Source: an uncultured Clostridia bacterium
GTDB taxonomy: Bacteria > Bacillota > Clostridia > Christensenellales > UBA1242
Length of the DNA: 64,000 nucleotides
NCBI GenBank assembly: GCA_934746515.1
Contig: CAKVFH010000002.1
Coordinates: 1 to 64,000 of the forward strand
Direction: 5' to 3'
Shown here: positions 32,779 to 41,315 of the stretch, piece by piece
How positions within the stretch are numbered: position 1 is the stretch's first letter
Layout of the letters: the number at the start of each line of letters is the position of its first letter
Notes under the pieces: generated by a model
Seen by the model: the letters and a program-made list of their open reading frames with translations, nothing else
Told to the model about the DNA's origin: nothing
Databases searched by the model: none
Made by a program: the position numbers and the translations under genes

Positions 32779-34677
32779 CTATTCAAACAAAAGCAATATT
32801 ATATCATTTTCTTGAACCATGGTTCCCGGTGCTGGAATTTGTCCAGTAACAAACTCTCCATCACCTTGAACTAAATATTGAAGTTTCGATGACGAAACTC
32901 TTGATGCTGATTGCGTCATGGTTAATCCGATGTATGTATCCAAAACAAACTTTTCTTTCTCTTCAGTGTCATTCAATTCATAATTTTTAAATTTAAAAAT
33001 TCCCGAAAAAATTTCTTTTGCAACAGGCGCAGCAACCACACCACCATAATAGGCTCCTTGCGGTTCATCTATAATGACATAAACCAAATATTCTGGATTA
33101 TCGTAAGGCGCAAAACCCATAAAAGATGCTATATATTTTCCTTGTGCTATTTTGCCGTTTTCATATTTTTGAGCGGTTCCCGTTTTACCACCAATGATAT
33201 CATAGCCATCAACTTTTGCATATTTTCCACCACCTTTGCTAACAACAGAAAATAGCATTTTTTGCATCAAATTACTCGTATTTTCGCTGAAAATCTGTTC
33301 TTTTACGGTGTTGCCACGATTATAAACAACTATATTATCGCTCGAATAAATTCTTTTTATGAAGTGCGGTGAAACGATTTTGCCACCATTGATAACAGCC
33401 GAAAAACCAGTCATCAATTGCATTGCCGAAAGTGCTATGGTTTGTCCAAAACCCATTCTAGCTAAATCCGCATCAGTAACTGACGGCATAGGCATTAGCA
33501 CAGCCAAAGCTTCACCCGGAAAATCAATTCCAACACTTGATGTAAAGCCAAACCTATCAAGATAATCATAAAATTTTTTTACGCCAATTTTTGCAATCAA
33601 GTCCATAAAAACACAGTTGCATGAATTCATTAAACCTTGTTCAAGCGACTGACTGCCATGGCCTGATCTTCTTGCACACCTAATTGTCACGCCGTTTACG
33701 ATTCGATAGCCACCACAATAGAAATAACTATGCTCTGAAGTCAAACCTTCTTCTAGCGCAATCGCTGTAACTATAGCCTTAAATGTTGAACCAGGCTCAA
33801 AAGTGTCAACTATCGTCGTCGCTCTCGACATTGAATTGAGCGCATTCAAATCATCTTTTGGAATATCATTAAGATTGTATGACGGAAGTGTTGAGCATGC
33901 TAAAATTTCATTAGTTTTTGGGTCAGTCACTACGACCGATGCCGACTTAGCACCTGTTTCAGATACGGCTTTTGCGAGAGCTTTTTCCACAATATTTTGC
34001 ACTCGAAAATCTATTGTAAGTTCTAAATTTAAACCACTAATTGCATCTTCATAGTAAGTAAGCGAGCCATCTAAAGTGTCGCCCTTTAAGTCTGCTTCAA
34101 CCAAACTCACGCCATCAATACCTGTTAAATATGAGTTGTAATATGACTCAAGCCCGGCGAGTCCGTCGTTGTCATAACCAACAAAACCCAAAACTTGGCA
34201 AAGCATTGAATCATAAGCATAGTTTCTTTCAGTGTTTGTTGTAAAGAGTATGCCTTCCTGATAGTCTTTTAAAATTCTTTGGACTGTTGATTTTTCAATA
34301 TCTTTTTTAATTTTGATTTCGCCTAACTTTGAACTTGTGATTTTTTCATAAATTTCGTTAAAATCAAGCTCCAAATTTTCAGATAAAACCTTTGCAACCT
34401 TTTCGGAATCTTTTATATCTGCAGGTCGAACATAAACATCATAAGTTGTATAGCTTGACGCCAAAACCACGCCATTTCTATCGGTGATTTTTCCACGAGT
34501 TGCAGTTAATGGCAAGTCGCGAAGCCATTCAGTTAGACCTTTTTTTATGTATTTATCACTGCCAATAATTTGCAAGTAAAAGAGCCTAGAAATTATGCCG
34601 ACAGCAAAAAAGATTACCAGCATTGTTAATGCCAGTAATCTTTTCATCATTGAATACGCGCTATATTTTATTGCCAT
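32779..34677 (-). CDS. spoVD: Class B penicillin-binding protein (SpoVD/PBP2 type)
   Basis: A membrane-anchored septal transpeptidase that works with FtsW/SpoVE. From ATG 34677 it has 632 residues: one N-terminal helix, a dimerisation/pedestal domain (RGKITDRNGVVLASS), and the transpeptidase domain with SxxK in FEPGSTFKA, SxN in NSCNC, and KTG in IIGGKTGTAQKY. A single C-terminal PASTA domain (YIGLTMTQSASRVSSSKLQYLV...IPAPGTMVQENDIILLLFE) supports SpoVD- or PBP2x-like identity. GGAG lies five bases before the chosen ATG. Vegetative versus spore-cortex role is unresolved. Confidence 0.92.
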   Translation of the reverse strand: MAIKYSAYSMMKRLLALTMLVIFFAVGIISRLFYLQIIGSDKYIKKGLTEWLRDLPLTATRGKITDRNGVVLASSYTTYDVYVRPADIKDSEKVAKVLSENLELDFNEIYEKITSSKLGEIKIKKDIEKSTVQRILKDYQEGILFTTNTERNYAYDSMLCQVLGFVGYDNDGLAGLESYYNSYLTGIDGVSLVEADLKGDTLDGSLTYYEDAISGLNLELTIDFRVQNIVEKALAKAVSETGAKSASVVVTDPKTNEILACSTLPSYNLNDIPKDDLNALNSMSRATTIVDTFEPGSTFKAIVTAIALEEGLTSEHSYFYCGGYRIVNGVTIRCARRSGHGSQSLEQGLMNSCNCVFMDLIAKIGVKKFYDYLDRFGFTSSVGIDFPGEALAVLMPMPSVTDADLARMGFGQTIALSAMQLMTGFSAVINGGKIVSPHFIKRIYSSDNIVVYNRGNTVKEQIFSENTSNLMQKMLFSVVSKGGGKYAKVDGYDIIGGKTGTAQKYENGKIAQGKYIASFMGFAPYDNPEYLVYVIIDEPQGAYYGGVVAAPVAKEIFSGIFKFKNYELNDTEEKEKFVLDTYIGLTMTQSASRVSSSKLQYLVQGDGEFVTGQIPAPGTMVQENDIILLLFE

Positions 34678-34732
34678 TTTCACTCCAAACATTACAAAAA
34701 CAACATCTTTTGTATTGTTTGTGTTTGGCTAT

Positions 34733-35416
34733 TTAGGCAAATAATTTACTGAAGAACTCACAAACATCATTAAACCAATTTGATGGAATATCTTGACATT
34801 CGGTTTCTTTATACATTTCATCGAGATAAATTACAGCAGAATTTGTTTCATCTTTCTCCACAAAATTTTCTGATTCAGCCCATTGTCTCAAATATTCGTC
34901 ATCCGTTACTAAAGTATATGTGTCCTTCGATTTTGATATGCTTTGCTCCAAGAGATTTATTTGTGCTTGCTTGTCTGCAAATGTTGATTGAATGTTGTTT
35001 GCTTTCACAAAATTAAAAGCTGTAACAAACATCAAGCACGCAACAATAACCACAAAAACACTTAAAACAATTTTCATTCTGGTTTCCAATCTAATTCTCG
35101 ATTGAGATTTAACCAAATTGACAGTTTCTTCGCTTTTTTGAATCATTGGCGCATTCATTTTCGAAACGCGCTTTTGTTCTTGTGGTTCAGCAAAGCTGTT
35201 TGAAGAAGTTGAGTCATAAGATTGCTGTTCTGTAAAATTTTGGGTGCTTGTGTAATCGTCTTTTTCGTATGGATTTACATAAGATTGGCTTGTTTGCGAA
35301 TAGTCAGTTTGAGGGCTATAAGTCGTTTGTTTTTGTGTTTCATCTTCAGTTGTTGTCGACGATGATGACGACAAATTGTTAAATAAACTATTGATATAAT
35401 CGTTGTTATCAAACAT
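34733..35416 (-). CDS. ftsL: FtsL-like bitopic division protein
   Basis: A 227-residue protein with one membrane helix (about 113-136), followed by a short coiled coil (ADKQAQINLLEQSISKSKDTY) and an acidic tail. The topology and position between rsmH and the class B PBP fit FtsL, whose coiled coil pairs with DivIC/FtsB. Unusual is the long cytoplasmic N-terminus (about 95 residues) of Ser/Thr/Gln/Tyr/Asp-rich low complexity; typical FtsL proteins total about 100-130 residues. The call rests on context and topology, since FtsL sequences diverge strongly. Confidence 0.7.
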   Translation of the reverse strand: MFDNNDYINSLFNNLSSSSSTTTEDETQKQTTYSPQTDYSQTSQSYVNPYEKDDYTSTQNFTEQQSYDSTSSNSFAEPQEQKRVSKMNAPMIQKSEETVNLVKSQSRIRLETRMKIVLSVFVVIVACLMFVTAFNFVKANNIQSTFADKQAQINLLEQSISKSKDTYTLVTDDEYLRQWAESENFVEKDETNSAVIYLDEMYKETECQDIPSNWFNDVCEFFSKLFA

Positions 35417-35434
35417 AACTTAACCCTCCTATGT

Positions 35435-36364
35435 TTATAATTTCTCGATAACTCGAAGCTTGGCAGGTGCCGACCTTGGATTTACCGATAACTCTTCTTG
35501 TGTTGCTTCAACCGGATGCTTTGTTATTAGTTTTGCAACTGCTTTGTGTCCACACACACAGATTGGAAAATCTGGTGGACAAATGCAACCTGTTGAAAGT
35601 TCTCTAAATTTTTGTTTTACAATTCTATCTTCAAGTGAATGGAACGAAATTATTGCAAGTCTTCCGCCAGGTTTTAGAAACTCGACAGCCTTGTCAATAA
35701 ATTCTTGAAGAGCATCAAGTTCTCCATTAACTTCAATTCGAATTGCTTGGAATGTCCTTTGAACATTGCTTCTTCCGTCTTGACCTTTATATCTTGGCAC
35801 CGACGAGAGAATTATGTTCTCAAGTTCTTTTGTTGTTTCAATTGGTTTTTCTTCACGAGCCTTAACAATATGTCTTGCAATGCTTTTTGCGAATTTCTCT
35901 TCACCATAGTCACGAATAACTCTGGTTAAATCTTCTTCGCTATATTCATTCACAAGGTTATAAGCTGAAAATGGGTTTGATCTTGACATTCGCATATCAA
36001 GTCTGGCATCCATTCTAAACGAAAAACCGCGTTCTGCAGAATCAATTTGATATGAACTAACGCCGATATCAACCAAAATCCCATCAACTTTGACTATCTT
36101 TAACCTTGAAAGCACTTCGTCAATGTTTTTGAAGTTATCATTGACAAAAATAACATTATCATAGTCTGAAAGATTCTTTTTTGCGGTCTCTAAAGCTTCA
36201 ACGTCTTGGTCAATTCCGACAAGTGTTTTGATTTTTGCCTTTTGTTCAATCGCTTTTGAATGTCCTGCACCACCAATTGTTCCGTCAACATAAATTCCAT
36301 TATCTTTTATGTTTAACAGTTCAATGGTTTCATTTTTCAAAACGGGTATATGCGAAAATTCCAT
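35435..36364 (-). CDS. rsmH: 16S rRNA (cytosine1402-N4)-methyltransferase
   Basis: RsmH (MraW) methylates C1402 of 16S rRNA using S-adenosylmethionine. The 309-residue protein opens with HIPVLKNETIELL and the SAM loop YVDGTIGGAGHSKAI, then GILVDIGVSSYQIDSAERGFSFRMDARLDMRM, with the late FHSLEDRIVKQKF motif. It is the second gene of the dcw operon, one base after mraZ. Confidence 0.97.
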   Translation of the reverse strand: MEFSHIPVLKNETIELLNIKDNGIYVDGTIGGAGHSKAIEQKAKIKTLVGIDQDVEALETAKKNLSDYDNVIFVNDNFKNIDEVLSRLKIVKVDGILVDIGVSSYQIDSAERGFSFRMDARLDMRMSRSNPFSAYNLVNEYSEEDLTRVIRDYGEEKFAKSIARHIVKAREEKPIETTKELENIILSSVPRYKGQDGRSNVQRTFQAIRIEVNGELDALQEFIDKAVEFLKPGGRLAIISFHSLEDRIVKQKFRELSTGCICPPDFPICVCGHKAVAKLITKHPVEATQEELSVNPRSAPAKLRVIEKL

Positions 36365-36365
36365 T

Positions 36366-36788
36366 TTAGACTCCTAGTTTAGCTAAAACTGAAAAGTCTG
36401 TTTTTTCTTCGGTTTCTTGCATCTTATCCCAAATTTCTTCAGCCCAAATTTCCACACGACTGCCGACACCAACAAAAACTATATTTTTTGTGATTTCAGC
36501 ATAAAGTGCAAGTTCCTTTGGAAGAAGAATACGACCTTGACCATCTTCTTCAGCTTCAAAAGCTGATGACAAGAATTTTCTAACTGGTTTTTGTGCTTCT
36601 TCATCAAAGATTGAAACATTTGTCATTTTCTCATAGAGATTTTGAAATCCATCTCCCGAAAAAATCATCAAGTTTGTTCCAGTTCCTTTGGTGATTATGC
36701 TGTTGTTGCCAAGCTCGTTTTTAAACTTTGAAGGAATACGCATACGCTTTTTGCTATCAATGCTATGTCTGTAGGTGCCAATGAGCAT
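36366..36788 (-). CDS. mraZ: Transcriptional regulator MraZ
   Basis: MraZ is a ring-forming DNA-binding protein that controls its own dcw operon. The 140-residue sequence has two SpoVT/AbrB-like MraZ repeats with the DxxxR motifs (TYRHSIDSKKRMRIPSKF and AEEDGQGRILLPKEL). AAGGAGG precedes the ATG. Three 10-bp direct repeats matching the known style of MraZ boxes overlap the -35 of its promoter. Confidence 0.97.
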   Translation of the reverse strand: MLIGTYRHSIDSKKRMRIPSKFKNELGNNSIITKGTGTNLMIFSGDGFQNLYEKMTNVSIFDEEAQKPVRKFLSSAFEAEEDGQGRILLPKELALYAEITKNIVFVGVGSRVEIWAEEIWDKMQETEEKTDFSVLAKLGV

Positions 36789-36819
36789 AATCTATCCCTC
36801 CTTATAAGTTTATGACTCT

Positions 36820-36875
36820 ATTATAAGACCTTGCGATAAAATTTGCAACATTTTTAACCACTTTTGACCACTTTT
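36820..36875 (-). promoter_or_regulatory. dcw promoter with MraZ-type direct repeats
   Basis: On the minus strand TTGCAA (36843-36848), 17-bp spacer, TATAAT (36820-36825). Directly upstream and over the -35 lie three abutting 10-bp units: AAAAGTGGTC (36866-36875), AAAAGTGGTT (36856-36865) and the weaker AAAAATGTTG (36846-36855). The AAAGTG core and 10-bp period match MraZ boxes described in Mollicutes. Confidence 0.75.
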
Positions 36876-36882
36876 TTAACAA

Positions 36883-36908
36883 AGTTATTAACAATGTTGT
36901 TAATAACT
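36883..36908. repeat. Perfect 26-bp palindrome upstream of mraZ
   Basis: AGTTATTAACAA followed by TG and its exact reverse complement gives 12-bp arms with a 2-bp centre. It lacks a G/C stem or T tail, so it is not a terminator and more likely a protein-binding site. It lies just upstream of the MraZ boxes. Confidence 0.6.
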
Positions 36909-36935
36909 CACATTTTTAGTTGTTTTTGACCACAA

Positions 36936-36973
36936 AAATAACCAAGGCATATTTTTTTACCTTGGTTATTATT
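36936..36973. terminator. Terminator of the gene at 37004
   Basis: AATAACCAAGG pairs with CCTTGGTTATT around a short A/T loop, followed by T on both strands. Confidence 0.85.
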
Positions 36974-37003
36974 ATTCTTTTTATTAAAAGCTTCCCAATT
37001 GGA

Positions 37004-37786
37004 TTACTCTTTTGCTTCTTTTTGTTCTTCAACTTTTTCTTGTGATTTAGTTATTTTTTCGTCTTCTTCCGATTCTTTTTTAACTACATTGGTTTTATTT
37101 TTATCAGTTACTTCAGATTTGATTTTAATAATTCCCTTTTTGTTAAGAATTAAAACTGCGATACTTGCAGCGTCCAAAACTGCAAAAATGATTGTAAACA
37201 CAATAGCAACAATTATCCAAGCTTTAACACAAGTTTCCACATAAACAAACTTATAGCCATCGCCACTATCTGTAACGATTTTTGTTGAAGTGATTGTTCC
37301 AATTTCATCATACTCATTTGTTTCTTGATTAACAGCATAAATTTTTCCATTTTTGATTTTGAAAGTAGATTCTGTTGTATCGAAACGACCCATATAATAG
37401 TTATTGACTGTTATCTTATCGCCAGACAAGATAATTTCCGAACTCACCTTTGTTCCTAAAATATCTGTACTAAATTTATATTTTTTTCCATGTGGCATAA
37501 CGCTTAAAACTATAGTCAAAATCAAAAATAATCCAAACAATGAAGAAAAAATAATTGGCAATAATTTTTTGCAACCCTTTACCAAACAACTAACAAATTT
37601 GCATTTCTTTTTCTCAACAATATTTACGGATTTGCTTAAAATATAATTATCTCCATCTTTAAAAACATCTACTAAATCGCCAACTTTTGACTTCCAGTTC
37701 ACACTGGACTTTTTAACTTTCAAAACACTTCCGTCGTCTTTGCCAACAACAACTTCATCGTCAGTAATTTTTATAATTTTATTCAT
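37004..37786 (-). CDS. Hypothetical membrane protein
   Basis: A 260-residue protein with a cytoplasmic, strand-rich N-terminus (MNKIIKITDDEVVVGKDDGSVLKVKKSSV...VGDLVDVF, resembling a small barrel), a first membrane helix (about 76-95), an extracytoplasmic beta-rich section of about 90 residues, a second helix (about 190-215), and a charged Lys/Glu tail. No family is recognised. An AAGGAG site precedes the ATG, and TATAAT at 37812-37817 is a candidate -10. It is monocistronic. Confidence 0.7.
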   Translation of the reverse strand: MNKIIKITDDEVVVGKDDGSVLKVKKSSVNWKSKVGDLVDVFKDGDNYILSKSVNIVEKKKCKFVSCLVKGCKKLLPIIFSSLFGLFLILTIVLSVMPHGKKYKFSTDILGTKVSSEIILSGDKITVNNYYMGRFDTTESTFKIKNGKIYAVNQETNEYDEIGTITSTKIVTDSGDGYKFVYVETCVKAWIIVAIVFTIIFAVLDAASIAVLILNKKGIIKIKSEVTDKNKTNVVKKESEEDEKITKSQEKVEEQKEAKE

Positions 37787-37867
37787 TTACAACTCCTTTT
37801 CCTTTGTTTTAATTATAGTAGCATTTTATTTTTGTTTATGTCAAGAAAATCAAAGTAAGTCAAAAAT

Positions 37868-37895
37868 AAAAACTCTCTATGATAAGAGAGTTTTA
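37868..37895 (-). terminator. Terminator of the engB-phosphoesterase operon
   Basis: AAAACTCTC and GAGAGTTTT form a stem across a short loop, followed by T on the minus strand. Confidence 0.8.
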
Positions 37896-38591
37896 TAAAT
37901 TGATTTCTACAGGATCATTATTGATATGATCACAAGAAGTAAAGTAATATACGATGCCGTTTTTAATCTGCTTTAGTTTACAATTAGTGTAACCATGAAG
38001 ATGTCCAAAAACAACAGCAGACACACCATACTCTTCGAAAAGTTTCACAAAATCGCTGTCATTACCATTGCCGTCAAATGGCGGAAAATGTATCATGCAA
38101 ATAATTTGTTCATTGTTTTGTTGAAGAACTTTTGCTGATTTTAATGATAGTTTTAGTCTTTCCACTTCCCTTTTATAAATCTTTTCATCTTCAGGGTCAA
38201 GGGCTTTGTTTTCTTCAGGAACAGTCCAACCGCGAGTGCCACAAAAAATATAATTGCCAATTTTTATAGCATCATTTTGAATAGCCACAATTGATTTTGG
38301 CAAGATTTCGCGAACTGCAGAAATTGATTTCCACCAATATTCGTGATTGCCTTTGATGATGATTTTTTTGCCGGGAAGAGCATCTATCCAATTAAGGTCG
38401 CTTGAAACTTCATCAATTTTCATTGCCCAACTGATGTCACCAGCAATCAACACCAAATCTTCATCTGTGACTTTTTTCTTCCAATTTGCGATAATTTTTT
38501 CGGTGTAACCTTCCCAGTTTCCGCCAAAAACATCCATTGGCTTATCGCAAGCAGTGCTTAAATGCAAGTCTGAAATTGCATAAATTTTCAT
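37893..38591 (-). CDS. Metallophosphoesterase
   Basis: A 232-residue calcineurin-like phosphoesterase. Conserved metal-ligand motifs appear in order: DLHLS, LIAGDISW, IKGNHEYWW, MIHFPPF and FGHLHGY. The open frame extends to 38630, but ATG 38591 places the first strand (MKIYAISDLHLS) correctly and has GGAG six bases ahead. It begins directly at the end of engB, so translation is probably coupled. The substrate is unknown. Confidence 0.92.
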   Translation of the reverse strand: MKIYAISDLHLSTACDKPMDVFGGNWEGYTEKIIANWKKKVTDEDLVLIAGDISWAMKIDEVSSDLNWIDALPGKKIIIKGNHEYWWKSISAVREILPKSIVAIQNDAIKIGNYIFCGTRGWTVPEENKALDPEDEKIYKREVERLKLSLKSAKVLQQNNEQIICMIHFPPFDGNGNDSDFVKLFEEYGVSAVVFGHLHGYTNCKLKQIKNGIVYYFTSCDHINNDPVEINL

Positions 38592-38592
38592 T

Positions 38593-39183
38593 CTATTCTC
38601 CATCAACAAACTGATAAAGTCGATCAACAATAATGTCTTTTCCGTAAGCTGTTTCAGAACTGATTAAATATATATTCTCAACACCAACTTTTAATTCTTT
38701 TGCAATATCTGAAATCTTTTTCATTCTTTCAGCTTTTTTGATCTTATCATACTTTGTTGCTACTATTGTAACAGGAATATTGTTAAAAGTGAAATAATTT
38801 AGCATCTGCTTATCTTGCTCTGTTGGCAAATGTCTAACATCAACAAGCAAAACTGCACAAACCAAGTTTTTTGTTGCTTCGATATAACTATCAATAATCT
38901 TACCCCAGCGTTGTTGCTCAACTTTGCTAGTTTCTGCATAACCATAGCCTGGAAGGTCAACCAAGACGAATTCTTTGTTGATCAAGAAAAAATTGACAAG
39001 TTTGGTCTTGCCTTGTGTTGCTGAAACTTTCGCTAACTTATTGTTATTTGAAAGCATATTTATAAAGCTTGATTTTCCAACATTACTTCTGCCTGCAAGC
39101 ATAATTTCAGGCAAATCAAAACCTTTATAATCTGTAAAATCTATTTCTGATTTCAAAAATTTTGCACTTTTTATTGTTTTCAT
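38593..39183 (-). CDS. engB: Ribosome-biogenesis GTPase EngB (YsxC/YihA)
   Basis: An essential small GTPase in 50S subunit assembly. The 196-residue protein has GRSNVGKSSFIN, the switch region QGKTKLVNFF, DLPGYGYA, and TKYDKIKK. ATG 39183 is preferred over 39195 from the start of the conserved region and the GGTGGG site ahead. It is commonly found near clpX, as here. Confidence 0.96.
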   Translation of the reverse strand: MKTIKSAKFLKSEIDFTDYKGFDLPEIMLAGRSNVGKSSFINMLSNNNKLAKVSATQGKTKLVNFFLINKEFVLVDLPGYGYAETSKVEQQRWGKIIDSYIEATKNLVCAVLLVDVRHLPTEQDKQMLNYFTFNNIPVTIVATKYDKIKKAERMKKISDIAKELKVGVENIYLISSETAYGKDIIVDRLYQFVDGE

Positions 39184-39277
39184 AATACCCACCATTTTAC
39201 TTTGTTTTGTTATTATAACAAATTTTTAGCAAAATCATTTTATCACTTTTTTTTAAAAAAATCAATAGAAAGAAAAA

Positions 39278-39313
39278 ATTATCCCAATTTTTTAGCAATT
39301 TTGGGATAATTTT
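39278..39313 (-). terminator. Terminator of clpX
   Basis: AATTATCCCAA and TTGGGATAATT form an 11-bp stem around an A/T loop with T runs after it. Confidence 0.85.
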
Positions 39314-39319
39314 GCGTTT

Positions 39320-40636
39320 TTATGCACTGATTTCTTCATCAATTTTTGGTTTTTCAATAATTGTTGGAACCACTTTCATGCTTCCTTCTTTTTCAATATC
39401 CATAACAATTTTTTGGATATTTTTGTTGCTTGGAGCAGAATACATAACAGGAAGCATTGCACTTTCAATTATAGTTCTAAGTCCCCTTGCGCCAGTTTTA
39501 AGTTCTATTGCCTGTTTTGCAAAAGCAGAAATTGCTTCATTTGTGAACTCAAGCTTTATACCATCAATTTCAAATAGTTTTTTGTATTGTTTAACAAGTG
39601 AATTTCTTGGCTCTGTCAAAATTTTCTTCAAGGCTTTTTCGTCAAGTTCTTGAAGAGTAACGATGATTGGAACTCTTCCAATAAACTCTGGAATCAAGCC
39701 ATATTTAATCAAATCATGAGGCTCAACTTTTGACAAAATTTCGTCTTCTTTAATTTCTTTTTTGGTTTTTACATTTCCACCAAAACCAAGAGTTGAGTTT
39801 TCGGTTCTCTTTTTTATAACATCATCAAGCCCAACAAATGCTCCTCCCAAAATGAAGAGAATATTTGTTGTGTCGATTTGCAAACATTCTTGATTTGGGT
39901 GTTTTCTTCCGCCTTGTGGAGGAACAGAAGCAACAGTGCTTTCCAAAATTTTTAAAAGCGCTTGCTGAACACCTTCACCTGAAACATCTCTTGTGATTGA
40001 CACATTCTCGCTCTTTTTTGCAATTTTATCAATTTCATCAATATAAACAATGCCCTTTTCAGCCTTCTTTATATCATAGTTTGCATTTTGAATAAGTTTA
40101 AGCAAAATATTTTCAACATCATCACCAACATAACCAGCTTCAGTTAATGTTGTGGCATCAGCTGATGCAAATGGAACATCCAAAATTCTCGCAAGAGTTT
40201 TTGCAATCAATGTTTTTCCTGAACCTGTTGGGCCAAGCATCAAAACATTGCTCTTTTCAAGCTCAACATCATCAATATTCTTAACTTGTGACTCACCTTT
40301 CTCGGCTTGCTTTTGCTTTCTTGAAATAAAGTAGTTTATTCTTTTATAATGATTGTATACCGCAACAGAAAGAACTTCTTTTGCCTGACTTTGACCTACA
40401 ATATATTGATCAAGCTCCGATTTTATTTTTTCTGGGTTTGGCAACTCAAAAAGAACTTCTTTTTGTCTTTTTCTTTCTTCGGCATCCAAAATTTCACGGC
40501 AAATTCTGATGCAATCATTACAAATTCCAACAGTACCTGTTGGATTCTCAACGATTTCCTTGAAAGCACCACGTGGTCTGCCGCAAAATGAACAATTATT
40601 GTTTTTTGGCCCATTTGGTATTTGATTTTCGTCCAT
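39320..40636 (-). CDS. clpX: ClpX, unfoldase subunit of ClpXP
   Basis: ClpX unfolds substrates and feeds them to ClpP. The 438-residue protein has the N-terminal C4 zinc-binding domain (CSFCGRPRGAFKEIV...GICNDCIRIC), Walker A GPTGSGKTLIAKTLA, Walker B GIVYIDEIDKIA, the pore-loop GYVGDDVE segment, sensor IPEFIGRVPI, and an IGF-like ClpP-docking loop (STLGFGGNV). It follows clpP after a hairpin that may attenuate transcription. Confidence 0.97.
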   Translation of the reverse strand: MDENQIPNGPKNNNCSFCGRPRGAFKEIVENPTGTVGICNDCIRICREILDAEERKRQKEVLFELPNPEKIKSELDQYIVGQSQAKEVLSVAVYNHYKRINYFISRKQKQAEKGESQVKNIDDVELEKSNVLMLGPTGSGKTLIAKTLARILDVPFASADATTLTEAGYVGDDVENILLKLIQNANYDIKKAEKGIVYIDEIDKIAKKSENVSITRDVSGEGVQQALLKILESTVASVPPQGGRKHPNQECLQIDTTNILFILGGAFVGLDDVIKKRTENSTLGFGGNVKTKKEIKEDEILSKVEPHDLIKYGLIPEFIGRVPIIVTLQELDEKALKKILTEPRNSLVKQYKKLFEIDGIKLEFTNEAISAFAKQAIELKTGARGLRTIIESAMLPVMYSAPSNKNIQKIVMDIEKEGSMKVVPTIIEKPKIDEEISA

Positions 40637-40657
40637 AAATTCTCCTTAAAATAAAAT

Positions 40658-40699
40658 TCAAGATACGCAAAAAAACATAGTTCTTTTGTGCATCTTGAA
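40658..40699 (-). terminator. Terminator/attenuator hairpin between clpP and clpX
   Basis: Two 16-nt arms (TTCAAGATGCACAAAA and TTTTGCGTATCTTGAA on the minus strand) pair with one mismatch and one G-U, followed by TTTTATTTT and then the clpX ribosome site. It could lower clpX relative to clpP. Confidence 0.7.
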
Positions 40700-40703
40700 C
40701 AGA

Positions 40704-41300
40704 TTATTGTCTTTTTGCGTAAATCTTATCAATAAGACCGTATTTTTTAGCTTCTTCAGCACTCATATAGTTGTCTCTATCTGTGTCTTTTTCGATTTTT
40801 TCAATATCTACGCCGCTATTTTCAGACAAAATTTTGTTTAACAATTTTCTTGTCTTCATAATATGGTCGGCATGAATTTTGATATCGCTTGCTTGACCTT
40901 GGAAACCACCAAGTGGCTGATGAATCATAATTTCAGAGTTTGGCAAAGCAAAACGCTTCCCTTTTGTGCCGCTTGAAAGAAGCACTGCGGCCATACTTGC
41001 AGCCATACCAACACAAATTGTGCAAACATCACATTTGATATAGTTCATTGTGTCAAATATCGCAAGGCCTGCAACAACACTTCCGCCTGGGCTGTTGATA
41101 TACATCATGATATCTTTATCTGGGTCTTTACCTTCCAAATAAATCATTTGTGCAATAATAAGGTTTGCAGTTTGGTCGGTAATTTCGTCGTTCACGAAAA
41201 TAATTCTATCTTCCAAGAGTCTTGAATAGATATCATAAGACCTTTCACCGCGGTTGGTTTGTTCAACAACCATTGGTATAAGCATATCTTTTTCTAACAT
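40704..41300 (-). CDS. clpP: ClpP, proteolytic subunit of ClpXP
   Basis: The serine protease chamber of ClpXP. The 198-residue protein carries the triad in standard context: Ser in CVGMAASMAAVLLSSG, His in PNSEIMIHQPLGG, and Asp in KDTDRDNYMSAEEA. The N-terminal IPMVVEQTNRGERSYDIYSRLL region is typical. It lies between tig and clpX, a classic order. Confidence 0.98.
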   Translation of the reverse strand: MLEKDMLIPMVVEQTNRGERSYDIYSRLLEDRIIFVNDEITDQTANLIIAQMIYLEGKDPDKDIMMYINSPGGSVVAGLAIFDTMNYIKCDVCTICVGMAASMAAVLLSSGTKGKRFALPNSEIMIHQPLGGFQGQASDIKIHADHIMKTRKLLNKILSENSGVDIEKIEKDTDRDNYMSAEEAKKYGLIDKIYAKRQ

Positions 41301-41315
41301 ATATTCCCCCGAATA

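Noticed and set aside
36883..36908. DnaA-box or replication origin near mraZ
   Set aside because: The palindrome lacks the TTATNCACA core, and no dnaA, dnaN or box cluster is present.
37818..37844. TTGACA with TATAAT before the gene at 37004
   Set aside because: The spacer is 21 bp, too long for a normal sigma-A promoter; only the -10 is mentioned.
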